In this document: positions 1 through 5,083 of the stretch, one piece after another | Position numbering within the stretch: the first letter of the stretch is position 1 | Layout: the number at the start of each line of letters is the position of its first letter | Source of the DNA: an archaeon | Lineage (GTDB): Archaea; Halobacteriota; Syntropharchaeia; Alkanophagales; Methanospirareceae | Length of the DNA: 7,942 nucleotides | Direction: 5' to 3' | Assembly: GCA_030019325.1 (NCBI GenBank) | Contig: JASEFB010000082.1 | Span: 1-7,942, forward strand | The notes under the pieces: generated by a model | What the model saw: only the letters and a program-made list of their open reading frames with translations | What the model was told of the DNA's origin: nothing | Databases searched by the model: none | Program-made: the position numbers and the translations under genes

Positions 1-236
1 AATCGCGGGCTCTGCCCGCGTTCCCGCGAGCCTGAAAGGCTCAGTAAGGGTTTATGCTCCACTCTATTGTGGGGCTCTGCCCCACGACCCCGCAAGCCCT
101 GTAAGGGCTTTGTAACCTCACGCACGACGAAGTCAGTGGGTTTAGTTTTTATCGTTCCACCTATTCCGTCGGGTTGCGTTGCGTAAAACCAGATCCCTAT
201 TCGTTTTTCGTACTCCGGACTCTCTTTTAGCTCCAT
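1..236 (-). CDS. truD: tRNA pseudouridine synthase D, N-terminal part (runs off the left edge)
   Basis: TruD isomerises a uridine of tRNA (position 13) to pseudouridine in the cytoplasm. I translated this frame by hand: it is open from an ATG at 236-234 to the window edge. Residues ~13-41 contain IGIWFYATQPDGIGGTIK followed by TDFVVREV, which matches the family's N-terminal pattern (IGI..Y.T...G.GG.I+...EDF.V.EI). The catalytic Asp region lies outside the window. The ATG at 236 is chosen because it gives the family's usual short lead of about 12 residues and has GAGG 10 bases upstream (247-250). In-frame ATGs at 293 and 302 are alternatives, with a TATA-like AGTTTATC around 328-335. After VVREV the frame runs through two palindromic repeats, encoding about 35 Gly/Arg/Pro-rich residues that archaeal TruD does not normally have there. 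TruD identity is firm. Whether the protein is functional cannot be judged from this fragment. Confidence 0.85.
   Translation of the reverse strand, partial: MELKESPEYEKRIGIWFYATQPDGIGGTIKTKPTDFVVREVTKPLQGLRGRGAEPHNRVEHKPLLSLSGSRERGQSPR
4..42. repeat. Palindromic repeat copy B (two hairpins), inside truD
   Basis: CGCGGGC (4-10), TCT loop, GCCCGCG (14-20) form a perfect 7-bp stem. After a 7-base spacer, GAGCCT (28-33), GAA loop, AGGCTC (37-42) form a perfect 6-bp stem. It is read in the truD frame as a second Arg/Ser/Gly-rich block that begins with the same KPL residues as copy A, 19 codons further on. Stem differences from copy A are compensated on both sides. Confidence 0.85.
69..110. repeat. 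Palindromic repeat copy A (two hairpins), inside truD
   Basis: Two perfect hairpins lie side by side: GTGGGGC (69-75), TCT loop, GCCCCAC (79-85), then an 8-base spacer, then AAGCCCT (94-100), GTA loop, AGGGCTT (104-110). On the minus strand it is read as part of truD (KPLQGLRGRGAEPH). The arrangement matches the copy at 4-42: same TCT loop and trinucleotide second loop, with different but still pairing stem bases. It resembles REP-like or MITE-like palindromic elements. Confidence 0.85.
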
Positions 237-380
237 TTCTGTTGACCCTCGACGGTTATTCAGAATTGTTTTTACCTGGATTTCAGTGACCATGGTATTC
301 ATGTGTCTTATTGGCGAAAGAAGAAGATAAACTTCGATACCGTCAGAAATGAGAAGAAGATGCTGTTTGATGCGGAGAAG

Positions 381-426
381 TATTATAAGCAATTTTGTTA
401 TGAAAATCAAATAGTGTTTAGAGGAT
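381..426 (+). promoter_or_regulatory. Promoter and RBS of the membrane protein gene
   Basis: TATTATAAG (381-389) follows a purine-rich GCGGAGAAG that could serve as BRE. A start about 25 bases downstream would fall near 410. GAGGAT (421-426) is a Shine-Dalgarno motif six bases before the ATG at 433. Confidence 0.5.
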
Positions 427-432
427 AGTAAA

Positions 433-1395
433 ATGAAAATTAACGATATTACTGCAATAGCGCGTCCACTTGATCTCAACTACCCGACAAATAAAGCGAT
501 TGCACTGGTATCAATGATTGTTATTGCAGCCAGTACTATCTTTTGGATGGTTGCAGGACGAGGATTTCTCGATAGTGCCTGGTGGGGTTTCATTGCCAGT
601 CTTACCGTTTTTCTTTCATGGGCGATAGCCCGAGAACTTGATCCTGAATACGATCTTTCGGCATTCGTTACAGCAGGATTCTCACTTAGCAGTCTGACTT
701 TTTTTGACTTGCCCACGATCATTGTACTTTTCTGGATCCTTCTTTGGACCCGTATTGTAAATCGTACTACTGGGCTTCCGGCGAGAATGTGGGACTCTCT
801 ATTTCTTCTTGCACTTGCCGGATGGCTTACTTTTAGTGGGAACTTTGTCGTTGGCTTAATGACCTCACTTGCATTTTTACTCGATGGGTTTTTATCGCAT
901 CCACGGAAACGTCAATTACTTTTTGCAGGCATTCCACTGTTACTAATTGCTCTTTCTTTTTACGTGAACGGCATTGTAGTCGGTGAAACTAAGTTGCCCC
1001 TCACTCTTCAGCTTGCAGTAGTAGTGATCTCTTCACTGTTTGTATTGGTAATCTTTGATTCCCGCAACGTAAGGGCAATCGCTGACCAGACAGCAGAACT
1101 GCTTGATCCGATGCGGGTTCAGGCAGCTCAGGTGCTCGCATTAGCAACCGCAATACTCATTGCATTGTTGAATGGGTTGCCTGGCTTGGTATCGATAATG
1201 CCATTGTATGCTGCGATCGTTGGCATCTCAGTATACCGATTTTTTGTTAAGCTACGTATGAATAAAACCGATCACGAGTTGAGAAAGAAACTCAGTCCTG
1301 ACGAGTATCATATTTTAAGGGAAAGAGGCACCGAGCCTGCTTTTAGTGGGAGATATGTAAAGAGTAAGGAAAGAGATACTGCATTAACTCTTTAG
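433..1395 (+). CDS. Polytopic membrane protein of unknown function with an MsrB-like C-terminal tail
   Basis: 320 residues. Residues 1-275 are very hydrophobic, with roughly 8-9 membrane segments (about 22-41, 49-66, 76-90, 93-109, 121-152, 161-183, 190-208, 231-272). Conserved-looking soluble motifs are ARELDPEYDLSAF (66-78), LPARMWDSL (115-123) and the charged stretch ending TAELLDPMRVQAAQ (220-233). I do not recognise the family and assign no transport or enzyme function. Residues 276-313 are unlike the rest: MNKTDHELRKKLSPDEY followed by a segment with RGTEPAFSGRY reads like the start of MsrB, which normally continues into the Cys-containing catalytic domain. Here the frame ends after SKERDTALTL. 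The ATG at 433 has a good Shine-Dalgarno and promoter. The gene stands alone, divergent from truD. Confidence 0.8.
   Translation: MKINDITAIARPLDLNYPTNKAIALVSMIVIAASTIFWMVAGRGFLDSAWWGFIASLTVFLSWAIARELDPEYDLSAFVTAGFSLSSLTFFDLPTIIVLFWILLWTRIVNRTTGLPARMWDSLFLLALAGWLTFSGNFVVGLMTSLAFLLDGFLSHPRKRQLLFAGIPLLLIALSFYVNGIVVGETKLPLTLQLAVVVISSLFVLVIFDSRNVRAIADQTAELLDPMRVQAAQVLALATAILIALLNGLPGLVSIMPLYAAIVGISVYRFFVKLRMNKTDHELRKKLSPDEYHILRERGTEPAFSGRYVKSKERDTALTL
1258..1371 (+). other. MsrB N-terminal fragment fused in frame to the membrane protein
   Basis: Codons 276-313 start with an ATG (1258) and encode KLSPDEYHILRERGTEPAF plus SGRYVKSKERD. This fits the MsrB N-terminus (L(S/T)P.qY.vlr.kGTE.pF(S/T)G.Y...ke). 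MsrB should then give a Y.C..C motif and the catalytic Cys/Sec domain. Neither this frame nor the other two plus frames after 1371 shows a CxxC, so this is a true truncation and not a simple frameshift. The piece cannot have reductase activity by itself. It may be left from a deletion or fusion, or be a domesticated cytoplasmic tail. Confidence 0.65.
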
Positions 1396-1474
1396 CGTTG
1401 GATTTTAAGGAGAGTAATTCGTTGCCAAATTAATTTCTTAACCTGAGCCACGTGGATGAAGCTTCTCACCGCTT

Positions 1475-1501
1475 GCTTCTTTCAGAGCCGCTTCGGGTTT
1501 T
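1475..1501. repeat. 27-bp dispersed intergenic repeat, copy 1
   Basis: The 27 bases beginning GCTTCTTTCAGAGCCG and ending CTTCGGGTTTT recur without mismatch at 3419-3445. This copy lies 33 bp beyond the stop codon of the deoxyribosyltransferase-like gene. A 27/27 match is far beyond chance in 8 kb. No coding sense or strong hairpin is apparent. The rest of the 1396-1534 spacer shows only a GAAGCTTC palindrome (1458-1465). Confidence 0.9.
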
Positions 1502-1534
1502 GAGGTTGGGTGGTTTTTTAAGAATTTATTTATT

Positions 1535-1867
1535 CTACTCAACTCCAGTTAATATTTTTATTAATCCCTTTCTAGTCCTAATTATGCGATTTGAGAAATA
1601 GATAGGCCAAGGTGTTGGTACTTCATTTTCACAGAATAAGATTATCCTCTTTCCCAATTGTTTTCCTACACACATCTCCATTGCTGCTCCATAGCTCGGC
1701 CCATTTAAAACCACCACGATCACATCGCTTTCCCGCACTAACCCTAAATGACGGTTGACTATTCTATCAGCTACCTCCGGTTTATCTCTGAAATCTTTTA
1801 TGTCTGAGTAGTCCATGTCCTTATCCACAAGCCGGTCTAATACCTCTATTCCTTCTTTTCTGAGCAT
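1535..1867 (-). CDS. Nucleoside 2-deoxyribosyltransferase-like protein, short N-terminus
   Basis: 110 residues. RESDVIVVVLNGPSYGAAM (46-64), followed by E and then LGKRIILFCENE, matches the family pattern SD.vva.ldG...G...E...a..lGk.vi; the Glu sits at the usual nucleophile position (GAAME). Known members cleave or transfer 2-deoxyribose on nucleosides and run about 140-160 residues, beginning with a K(I/V)YLAG-type strand that is absent here. The usual Asp after the hydrophobic strand is Asn (LNGP). The ATG at 1867 has GAGG 10 bases upstream (1878-1881) and a promoter at 1927-1941, so this start is likely real. Out of frame upstream, across seven A's, an open stretch could encode a strand and helix resembling the missing N-terminus, so decay is possible. 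It could also be another member of this Rossmann-like superfamily. Activity is uncertain. Confidence 0.6.
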   Translation of the reverse strand: MLRKEGIEVLDRLVDKDMDYSDIKDFRDKPEVADRIVNRHLGLVRESDVIVVVLNGPSYGAAMEMCVGKQLGKRIILFCENEVPTPWPIYFSNRIIRTRKGLIKILTGVE

Positions 1868-1926
1868 ATTTTTTTAGCCTCAGGTAATTTCAGACAACCT
1901 TCGAATGAATAGAATATTTTTAGAGG

Positions 1927-1941
1927 TTTTTAAATCTTTCG
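1927..1941 (-). promoter_or_regulatory. BRE/TATA promoter of the deoxyribosyltransferase-like gene
   Basis: Read on the minus strand, CGAAAGATTTAAAAA is a strong archaeal BRE plus TATA box. Initiation about 25 bases downstream would be near 1905, giving a ~38-base leader that includes the GAGG at 1878-1881. It also means the out-of-frame coding-like stretch upstream of the ATG would be only partly transcribed. Confidence 0.6.
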
Positions 1942-1980
1942 ATTAAGTAACTTTTTTCGATACCGTAAAGAAGCAGCTTA

Positions 1981-2030
1981 GTACTGGAGTGCCCTTTACT
2001 GCGATTGCTGCATCACAGAAGGTGAGTGAG
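1981..2030. repeat. ~50-bp 3'-flank element, copy 1 (downstream of the PKD gene)
   Basis: This stretch aligns with 3451-3499 at roughly 78% identity with one gap. Both contain CCTTTAC, GCTGCATCA and AGGTGAGTGA in the same order. It lies 25 bp beyond the TAG at 2056, much as the other copy lies 32 bp beyond the lipoprotein stop. It may be a 3'-UTR or processing element, or the remnant of a duplicated or mobile segment. Confidence 0.75.
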
Positions 2031-2055
2031 GTAATAAAAAGAGAGGGGGAGGGTG

Positions 2056-2178
2056 CTACTTTACTTTCTCTATGAACACCTTTACCTTTGTTGTCGGGTC
2101 GTTCGTTGGTCCTATCCAATATGGTCCATCGTATGCATGCAGCGATATAAGATACACACCACTTGACTGCGGGACTCA
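2056..2178 (-). other. In-frame continuation of the PKD protein gene beyond its TGA
   Basis: The codon at 2178-2176 is TGA. Reading on in the same frame gives 39 residues, including VPQSSGVYLISLHAYDG and ending TTKVKVFIEKVK, then TAG at 2058-2056. The alternating hydrophobic pattern looks like the last two strands of the Ig-like domain that the TGA interrupts after DIPVSAT. The full protein would be about 376 residues. moeA and the 237-residue gene both end in TGA at plausible places, so TGA appears to be a normal stop here. A nonsense mutation or sequencing error is more likely than recoding. Confidence 0.7.
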
Positions 2179-3186
2179 CGTAGCGGAAACAGGGATATCC
2201 TTTTGTTCATATGGTCCAAGAGTCTCAGTGGCCCAATTCAGGAGGAAGCCATCAACGTAAAGTTCTATTGTGACATTGATACTTGCATTCACATTGTTTT
2301 TAATCTCATGTGCCGTTGCGGTTATTATTAGAGGATCCCCGATAATCTTTTTGCTCTCAAGACCTTCGAACGTATGTTCGCCGTTCCACGTGACATTGCC
2401 ACTGATTCCTTCTCCTTTCCCCTCTCCACATCCACATACCGTTATGGTTATTGTGGTCACGTTCGTTACACCCGCATCGTCTTCAACCTCGAGTATTACT
2501 GTGTAGTAGCCGCTTTCAGGATAACTGTGGGTTATCGTAACAACGTTCTCCTCGATATCCCAGATGCCATCGCCGTCAAAGTCCCATCTGTATGCCACGA
2601 TGGTTCCATCGGGGTCGTAGCTTTCAGAGGCGTCGAACACAATTGGCAAATTCGTCGTGGGCGTCTCGACTGATGAGTTATGAATCTGGATATTACCCCC
2701 TCCAAGCGTGCCATTTGCGTGGTATTCGAAGCCTTCCCCAAGATTTATCGATATCGCGAATGTATCATTGTCCTTTCCGGGCTCTCCGTTATCCTCAACA
2801 TATACCGTGAAGTTGTACCTGCTTTTGCCGTTGACCTTGGCGGTACCTGTGAAGATGGCATTGTTTCCTGACCCTATGAGGGTGTCTATAGACTCGCTGT
2901 GAACTTTCATCCCTGTTGCATGATCGTTGAACTGTAGATTGCCGGATGGCTCAGTTTCCCCATCTTTGTATTGTGCCACAAAACCAAAAGTCACTTGTTC
3001 ATCAGGATTCATGGGACTGGGGATCTTACAACCTCCTCCTGTCACTTTTTCGATTGTTGAAAGTGGCTCGTAGGAATAGGTTATCTTTGCATTCGGCTCC
3101 CAAATCTGAGCAGAAACGGCGGGTACAAGCGCTGCACCGGCAATACTGAGAATAACCGAAATAACCACTACTGATAGTTTTTTCAT
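2176..3186 (-). CDS. Secreted PKD-domain surface protein, apparently cut short by TGA
   Basis: 336 residues. Residues 1-26 form a Sec signal peptide (KK, hydrophobic core, cleavage likely after VSA). Residues ~45-170 carry the TGGGC...FGFVAQ...GNLQF.DHATGMKVHS...FTGTA..NG...F.V...DNGEPGKD.DTF...GTLGGGNIQIH pattern typical of post-COAP-type secreted modules. Residues ~178-250 are a PKD domain (FDASESYDPDGTI, YRWDFDGDGIWD, GYYTVILEVEDDAG), a beta-sandwich found in archaeal surface proteins. A CGCG turn (251-254) leads to a further Ig-like region from 262, which stops abruptly at residue 336. The ATG at 3186 has AGGAGGTG five bases upstream, so expression looks strong. Many N-x-S/T sites suggest glycosylation. 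No membrane anchor is seen, so it is probably released or bound to the surface layer. No enzymatic role is evident. Confidence 0.85.
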   Translation of the reverse strand: MKKLSVVVISVILSIAGAALVPAVSAQIWEPNAKITYSYEPLSTIEKVTGGGCKIPSPMNPDEQVTFGFVAQYKDGETEPSGNLQFNDHATGMKVHSESIDTLIGSGNNAIFTGTAKVNGKSRYNFTVYVEDNGEPGKDNDTFAISINLGEGFEYHANGTLGGGNIQIHNSSVETPTTNLPIVFDASESYDPDGTIVAYRWDFDGDGIWDIEENVVTITHSYPESGYYTVILEVEDDAGVTNVTTITITVCGCGEGKGEGISGNVTWNGEHTFEGLESKKIIGDPLIITATAHEIKNNVNASINVTIELYVDGFLLNWATETLGPYEQKDIPVSAT

Positions 3187-3191
3187 TTTTG

Positions 3192-3231
3192 CACCTCCTA
3201 ATGTATACCTCCAAATCGGTGGTTATATAAG
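3192..3231 (-). promoter_or_regulatory. Promoter and strong RBS of the PKD protein gene
   Basis: On the minus strand, CTTATATAA (3223-3231) is a near-ideal TATA box. About 25 bases downstream comes the Shine-Dalgarno AGGAGGTG (3192-3199), five bases before the ATG. A second GGAGGTAT-like motif (3205-3212) precedes it. The leader would be very short, little more than the ribosome site. Confidence 0.65.
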
Positions 3232-3418
3232 GGTTCGCAAGCCTGCAAGAACAATTTCAATCCTTGGAATGGAAATTTTTAAACGTAGTAAATTTCTTAG
3301 TAAATATCTAGCAATAAAGTTGCAAAGGGGGCGCGGGGCACTTCGAACTTAGGTTTTCACTTCTGTCACGTATCCTAAGATATTTATTAACCTATCAAAT
3401 CCAAAATTCCTTCGTAAA

Positions 3419-3445
3419 GCTTCTTTCAGAGCCGCTTCGGGTTTT
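3419..3445. repeat. 27-bp dispersed intergenic repeat, copy 2
   Basis: Identical to 1475-1501. Here it is separated by only five bases from the ~50-bp element at 3451-3499. Near the PKD gene the two components are ~480 bp apart, with the deoxyribosyltransferase-like gene between them. Confidence 0.9.
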
Positions 3446-3450
3446 CGGCA

Positions 3451-3499
3451 GTGCTGGTGTTTCCTTTACGCAATAGCTGCATCATAACAGGTGAGTGAA
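3451..3499. repeat. ~50-bp 3'-flank element, copy 2 (downstream of the lipoprotein gene)
   Basis: Related to 1981-2030 (about ten mismatches and one gap). It lies 32 bp beyond the TAA of the lipoprotein gene, as the other copy lies just past the TAG at 2056. The conserved position relative to both stop codons suggests a shared 3'-end function or a shared origin. Confidence 0.75.
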
Positions 3500-3531
3500 G
3501 GGACACTAAGAAGAAGAATGAGAGAAAATTA

Positions 3532-4680
3532 TTATGTCTGGAACCATTCCGATGTACTTTCATCCATTAAATAATTATCACTTATTGTCCGAACAATTAA
3601 CCTTGTGTATTTATCACGGGGAACGTTAAGATATAACGTTACAGTTACTTTTGGTCCGGGATTTAAATTGAACGCTCCACTTTCTTTTGGATTATAGACG
3701 TAATCTTCTCCAGCATCGAAACCAGCATACACTTTAACATTATTCGCTGTTGCTGTTCCAACATTTTCAACAGTGACTGTTAATGTTACGATGTCAGTTC
3801 GGATGCTACGTGTATGAGTTGCTGTCCAGTCATGAGTAAGTACAGCTCTGGGAACAAGATGAAATAAAGTGGCTGAAGAGCCTTTATATTCAGTTGGTAT
3901 CTCTCCAATCTTCCAACCTTCGCCAGTAGCCTCTAGATAGAAATACTTCTTCCCGTTTTCTGAATAATATGTCCCATAGATACCTTCTCCTCCTAGGACA
4001 CCCACTGCCACATGTCCAGGCAACTTGATCAGTACAACATCATAAGTCATCTTATCGATAAGGGCGGCAGTTAATATCGAGGCATCTTCACAATCCCCGC
4101 CATTGTCGACAAGCGTCTCTATGGGATACCTAGGATATTCATCAAACGGCGTAGTAACATTATCTACAGTATAAGGAAGACTTTGTACAAATGCTATTAC
4201 TAAATTGATCTTTTCGTATTCATCATATCCTTGTTTTGCGGCGGCCTCATTGAATTTTTCAATCAGTGCTTCTATGTATGCATCATCATAAGGGTCAGTT
4301 ATATAAACAGAATAATCACCAGTAGGCGGTCGTGGTTTATCTTTATAATATTCATATAACGATTTAGGCACAGTTAAGTTCCCCGTCCACGTTCCACCAC
4401 CATAACTCCACTCATAATGTCTAGCAATTGTTCCAGTGGGTTGTGTAGTTGGGGAGATTGTAATCTCTCCAATATCGTGTACCGTTGGCGTAACTGGCGT
4501 AGGTATTGGTGTGGATGTTGGAGTTGGTGTTAACGTGGGCGTTGGCACAGGCATTGGACTTGGTGTTGGGCTTAATGTTGGGTTAGGTGAAGGTGCTTCT
4601 TTCTCAATGCACCCTGCAAATAACACAGCCACTAAGATTGTTATTATACCTATTAAGCCTGCTATGATTTTCCTTTTCAT
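3532..4680 (-). CDS. Surface lipoprotein with transglutaminase-like protease domain
   Basis: 382 residues. Residues 1-24 are a lipoprotein signal peptide with lipobox LFAGC (Cys24), so the protein is probably lipid-anchored on the outer face of the membrane. Residues ~30-66 are a Pro/Thr/Ser linker. Residues ~85-275 form a transglutaminase-like domain with candidate catalytic residues Cys197 (NGGDCEDAS), His223 (PGHVAVGV) and Glu250 (FYLEATGEGW), in the family's order; Glu is in the position often held by Asp. Residues ~290-380 look like a CARDB/Ig-like adhesion module (VENVGTATANNVKVYAG, LYLNVPRD). The fold covers cysteine proteases and amide-forming enzymes; cleavage or cross-linking of surface protein is plausible but not shown. 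ATG 4680 has GGAAGTGAT five bases upstream. The next minus-strand gene downstream is the secreted PKD protein, which has its own promoter. Confidence 0.85.
   Translation of the reverse strand: MKRKIIAGLIGIITILVAVLFAGCIEKEAPSPNPTLSPTPSPMPVPTPTLTPTPTSTPIPTPVTPTVHDIGEITISPTTQPTGTIARHYEWSYGGGTWTGNLTVPKSLYEYYKDKPRPPTGDYSVYITDPYDDAYIEALIEKFNEAAAKQGYDEYEKINLVIAFVQSLPYTVDNVTTPFDEYPRYPIETLVDNGGDCEDASILTAALIDKMTYDVVLIKLPGHVAVGVLGGEGIYGTYYSENGKKYFYLEATGEGWKIGEIPTEYKGSSATLFHLVPRAVLTHDWTATHTRSIRTDIVTLTVTVENVGTATANNVKVYAGFDAGEDYVYNPKESGAFNLNPGPKVTVTLYLNVPRDKYTRLIVRTISDNYLMDESTSEWFQT
4483..4593 (-). repeat. Low-complexity Thr/Pro linker coding repeat
   Basis: Codons 30-66 of the lipoprotein gene are short imperfect repeats encoding TPTP/SPTP units, seen on the plus strand as recurring GTTGG and GTGTTGG. 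Such linkers hold a domain away from the membrane and are usually glycosylated in archaea. The length is likely variable between strains. Confidence 0.8.
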
Positions 4681-4685
4681 ATTTT

Positions 4686-4723
4686 ATCACTTCCTTTCCT
4701 TTACCAAAACATAAAGGTATATG
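4686..4723 (-). promoter_or_regulatory. Promoter and RBS of the transglutaminase-like lipoprotein gene
   Basis: Minus-strand CATATA (4718-4723, within TTCATATACC) is a TATA candidate. GGAAGTGAT (4686-4694) is a Shine-Dalgarno motif five bases before the ATG. A start about 25 bases after the TATA box leaves a leader of about 15 bases. Confidence 0.5.
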
Positions 4724-4825
4724 AATCTTCAGCTTTTGGTTAATTTACTCCTTAAGGCCACACTTCCAATTTCGAAGGAAGAACTCTTCGAGAGCTTAAA
4801 AATATCGCAAAGATTATGACAAAAT

Positions 4826-4870
4826 AGAAAGATTTATTATAAAGAACATGCATCGTACTATGGGGAGTGA
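4826..4870 (+). promoter_or_regulatory. Promoter and RBS of the small zinc-finger gene
   Basis: AGAAAGA (BRE-like) runs into TTTATTATA (4833-4841). Initiation 20-25 bases on would be near 4860. GGGAGTGA (4863-4870) is a Shine-Dalgarno candidate nine bases before the ATG at 4880. An earlier ATG at 4860 opens only 12 codons in another frame and is probably incidental. Confidence 0.55.
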
Positions 4871-4879
4871 TTCGAATAA

Positions 4880-5026
4880 ATGGTGGAAAAGAGGTTGAGA
4901 TGTATGGTTTGTAAGAAAGAGATTTTAGATAACGAGTTTGTCGCAGTGAAAGGTGGAGTAGCTCATGTCGAGTGTAGTGGTGAGATTAAAAGTCGCAGGG
5001 GCGTGATACGCTCAATCCTGTCTTAA
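4880..5026 (+). CDS. Small zinc-finger protein, CxxC / HxxC type (DUF2175-like)
   Basis: 48 residues, MVEKRLRCMVCKKEILDNEF at the start and TAA at the end. Cys8, Cys11, His29 and Cys32 form a CxxC-17-HxxC site; the pattern C.VC.kei...e.v.vk.G..H.eC matches small archaeal single zinc-finger proteins of the DUF2175 type. A basic tail (KSRRGVIRS) follows. It probably binds one zinc; a role in nucleic-acid or protein binding is only a guess. Support for a real gene comes from the TATA box, GGGAGTGA and the ordered ligands. It is the only plus-strand gene in the right half of the window and converges on the 237-residue gene across a hairpin. Confidence 0.75.
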   Translation: MVEKRLRCMVCKKEILDNEFVAVKGGVAHVECSGEIKSRRGVIRSILS

Positions 5027-5029
5027 TAA

Positions 5030-5067
5030 TACGAAAACCCCCTCTTCATGGTTTCGTAATACTTTTT
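5030..5067. terminator. Hairpin between convergent genes, likely terminator
   Basis: TACGAAAACC (5030-5039) pairs with GGTTTCGTA (5050-5058) with one bulged A, followed on the plus strand by TACTTTTTCT. It lies three bases after the zinc-finger stop and about 17 bases beyond the stop of the minus-strand gene, so it may serve both. Confidence 0.5.
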
Positions 5068-5083
5068 CTAGTGTAACGAGTTT

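Larger units (their letters stand above)
3187..3531. other. Gene-free spacer between the lipoprotein and PKD genes
   Basis: This 345-bp stretch holds the PKD promoter at its left end and the two dispersed repeats at 3419-3445 and 3451-3499. Between 3232 and 3418 I see only AT-rich sequence with a short GC-rich patch (about 3327-3342) and no convincing ORF. A 27-codon plus-strand frame from an ATG at 3269 has neither RBS nor recognisable content. Confidence 0.6.

Noticed and set aside
1..125. CRISPR-like array from the tandem hairpin repeats
   Set aside because: Only two diverged copies, no uniform spacer, stems vary between copies, and they lie within an open reading frame.
333..343. TTCGATACCGT also present at 1956-1966
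   Set aside because: An 11-base match is expected several times by chance in a window of this size.
1475..1501. Possible kinship of the 27-bp repeat with the truD palindromes (shared TTTCAG and GCGGG-like pieces)
   Set aside because: The similarity is short and needs several gaps, and the hairpins are not preserved in the 27-bp repeat.
2176..2178. Recoding of TGA (Sec, Trp) in the PKD gene
   Set aside because: moeA and the 237-residue gene end in TGA at sensible positions, and I see no SECIS-like structure or redox context. A mutation or error is simpler, although readthrough is not excluded.
1943..2179. Minus-strand ORF of 78 codons overlapping the end of the PKD gene
   Set aside because: It reads in a different frame from the domain-like continuation of the PKD protein and has no recognisable content. 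The continuation in the PKD frame explains the coding signal better.
4860..4898. Regulatory upstream ORF (12 codons) ahead of the zinc-finger gene
   Set aside because: Its ATG falls at the predicted transcription start with no RBS, and its short length is easily due to chance.
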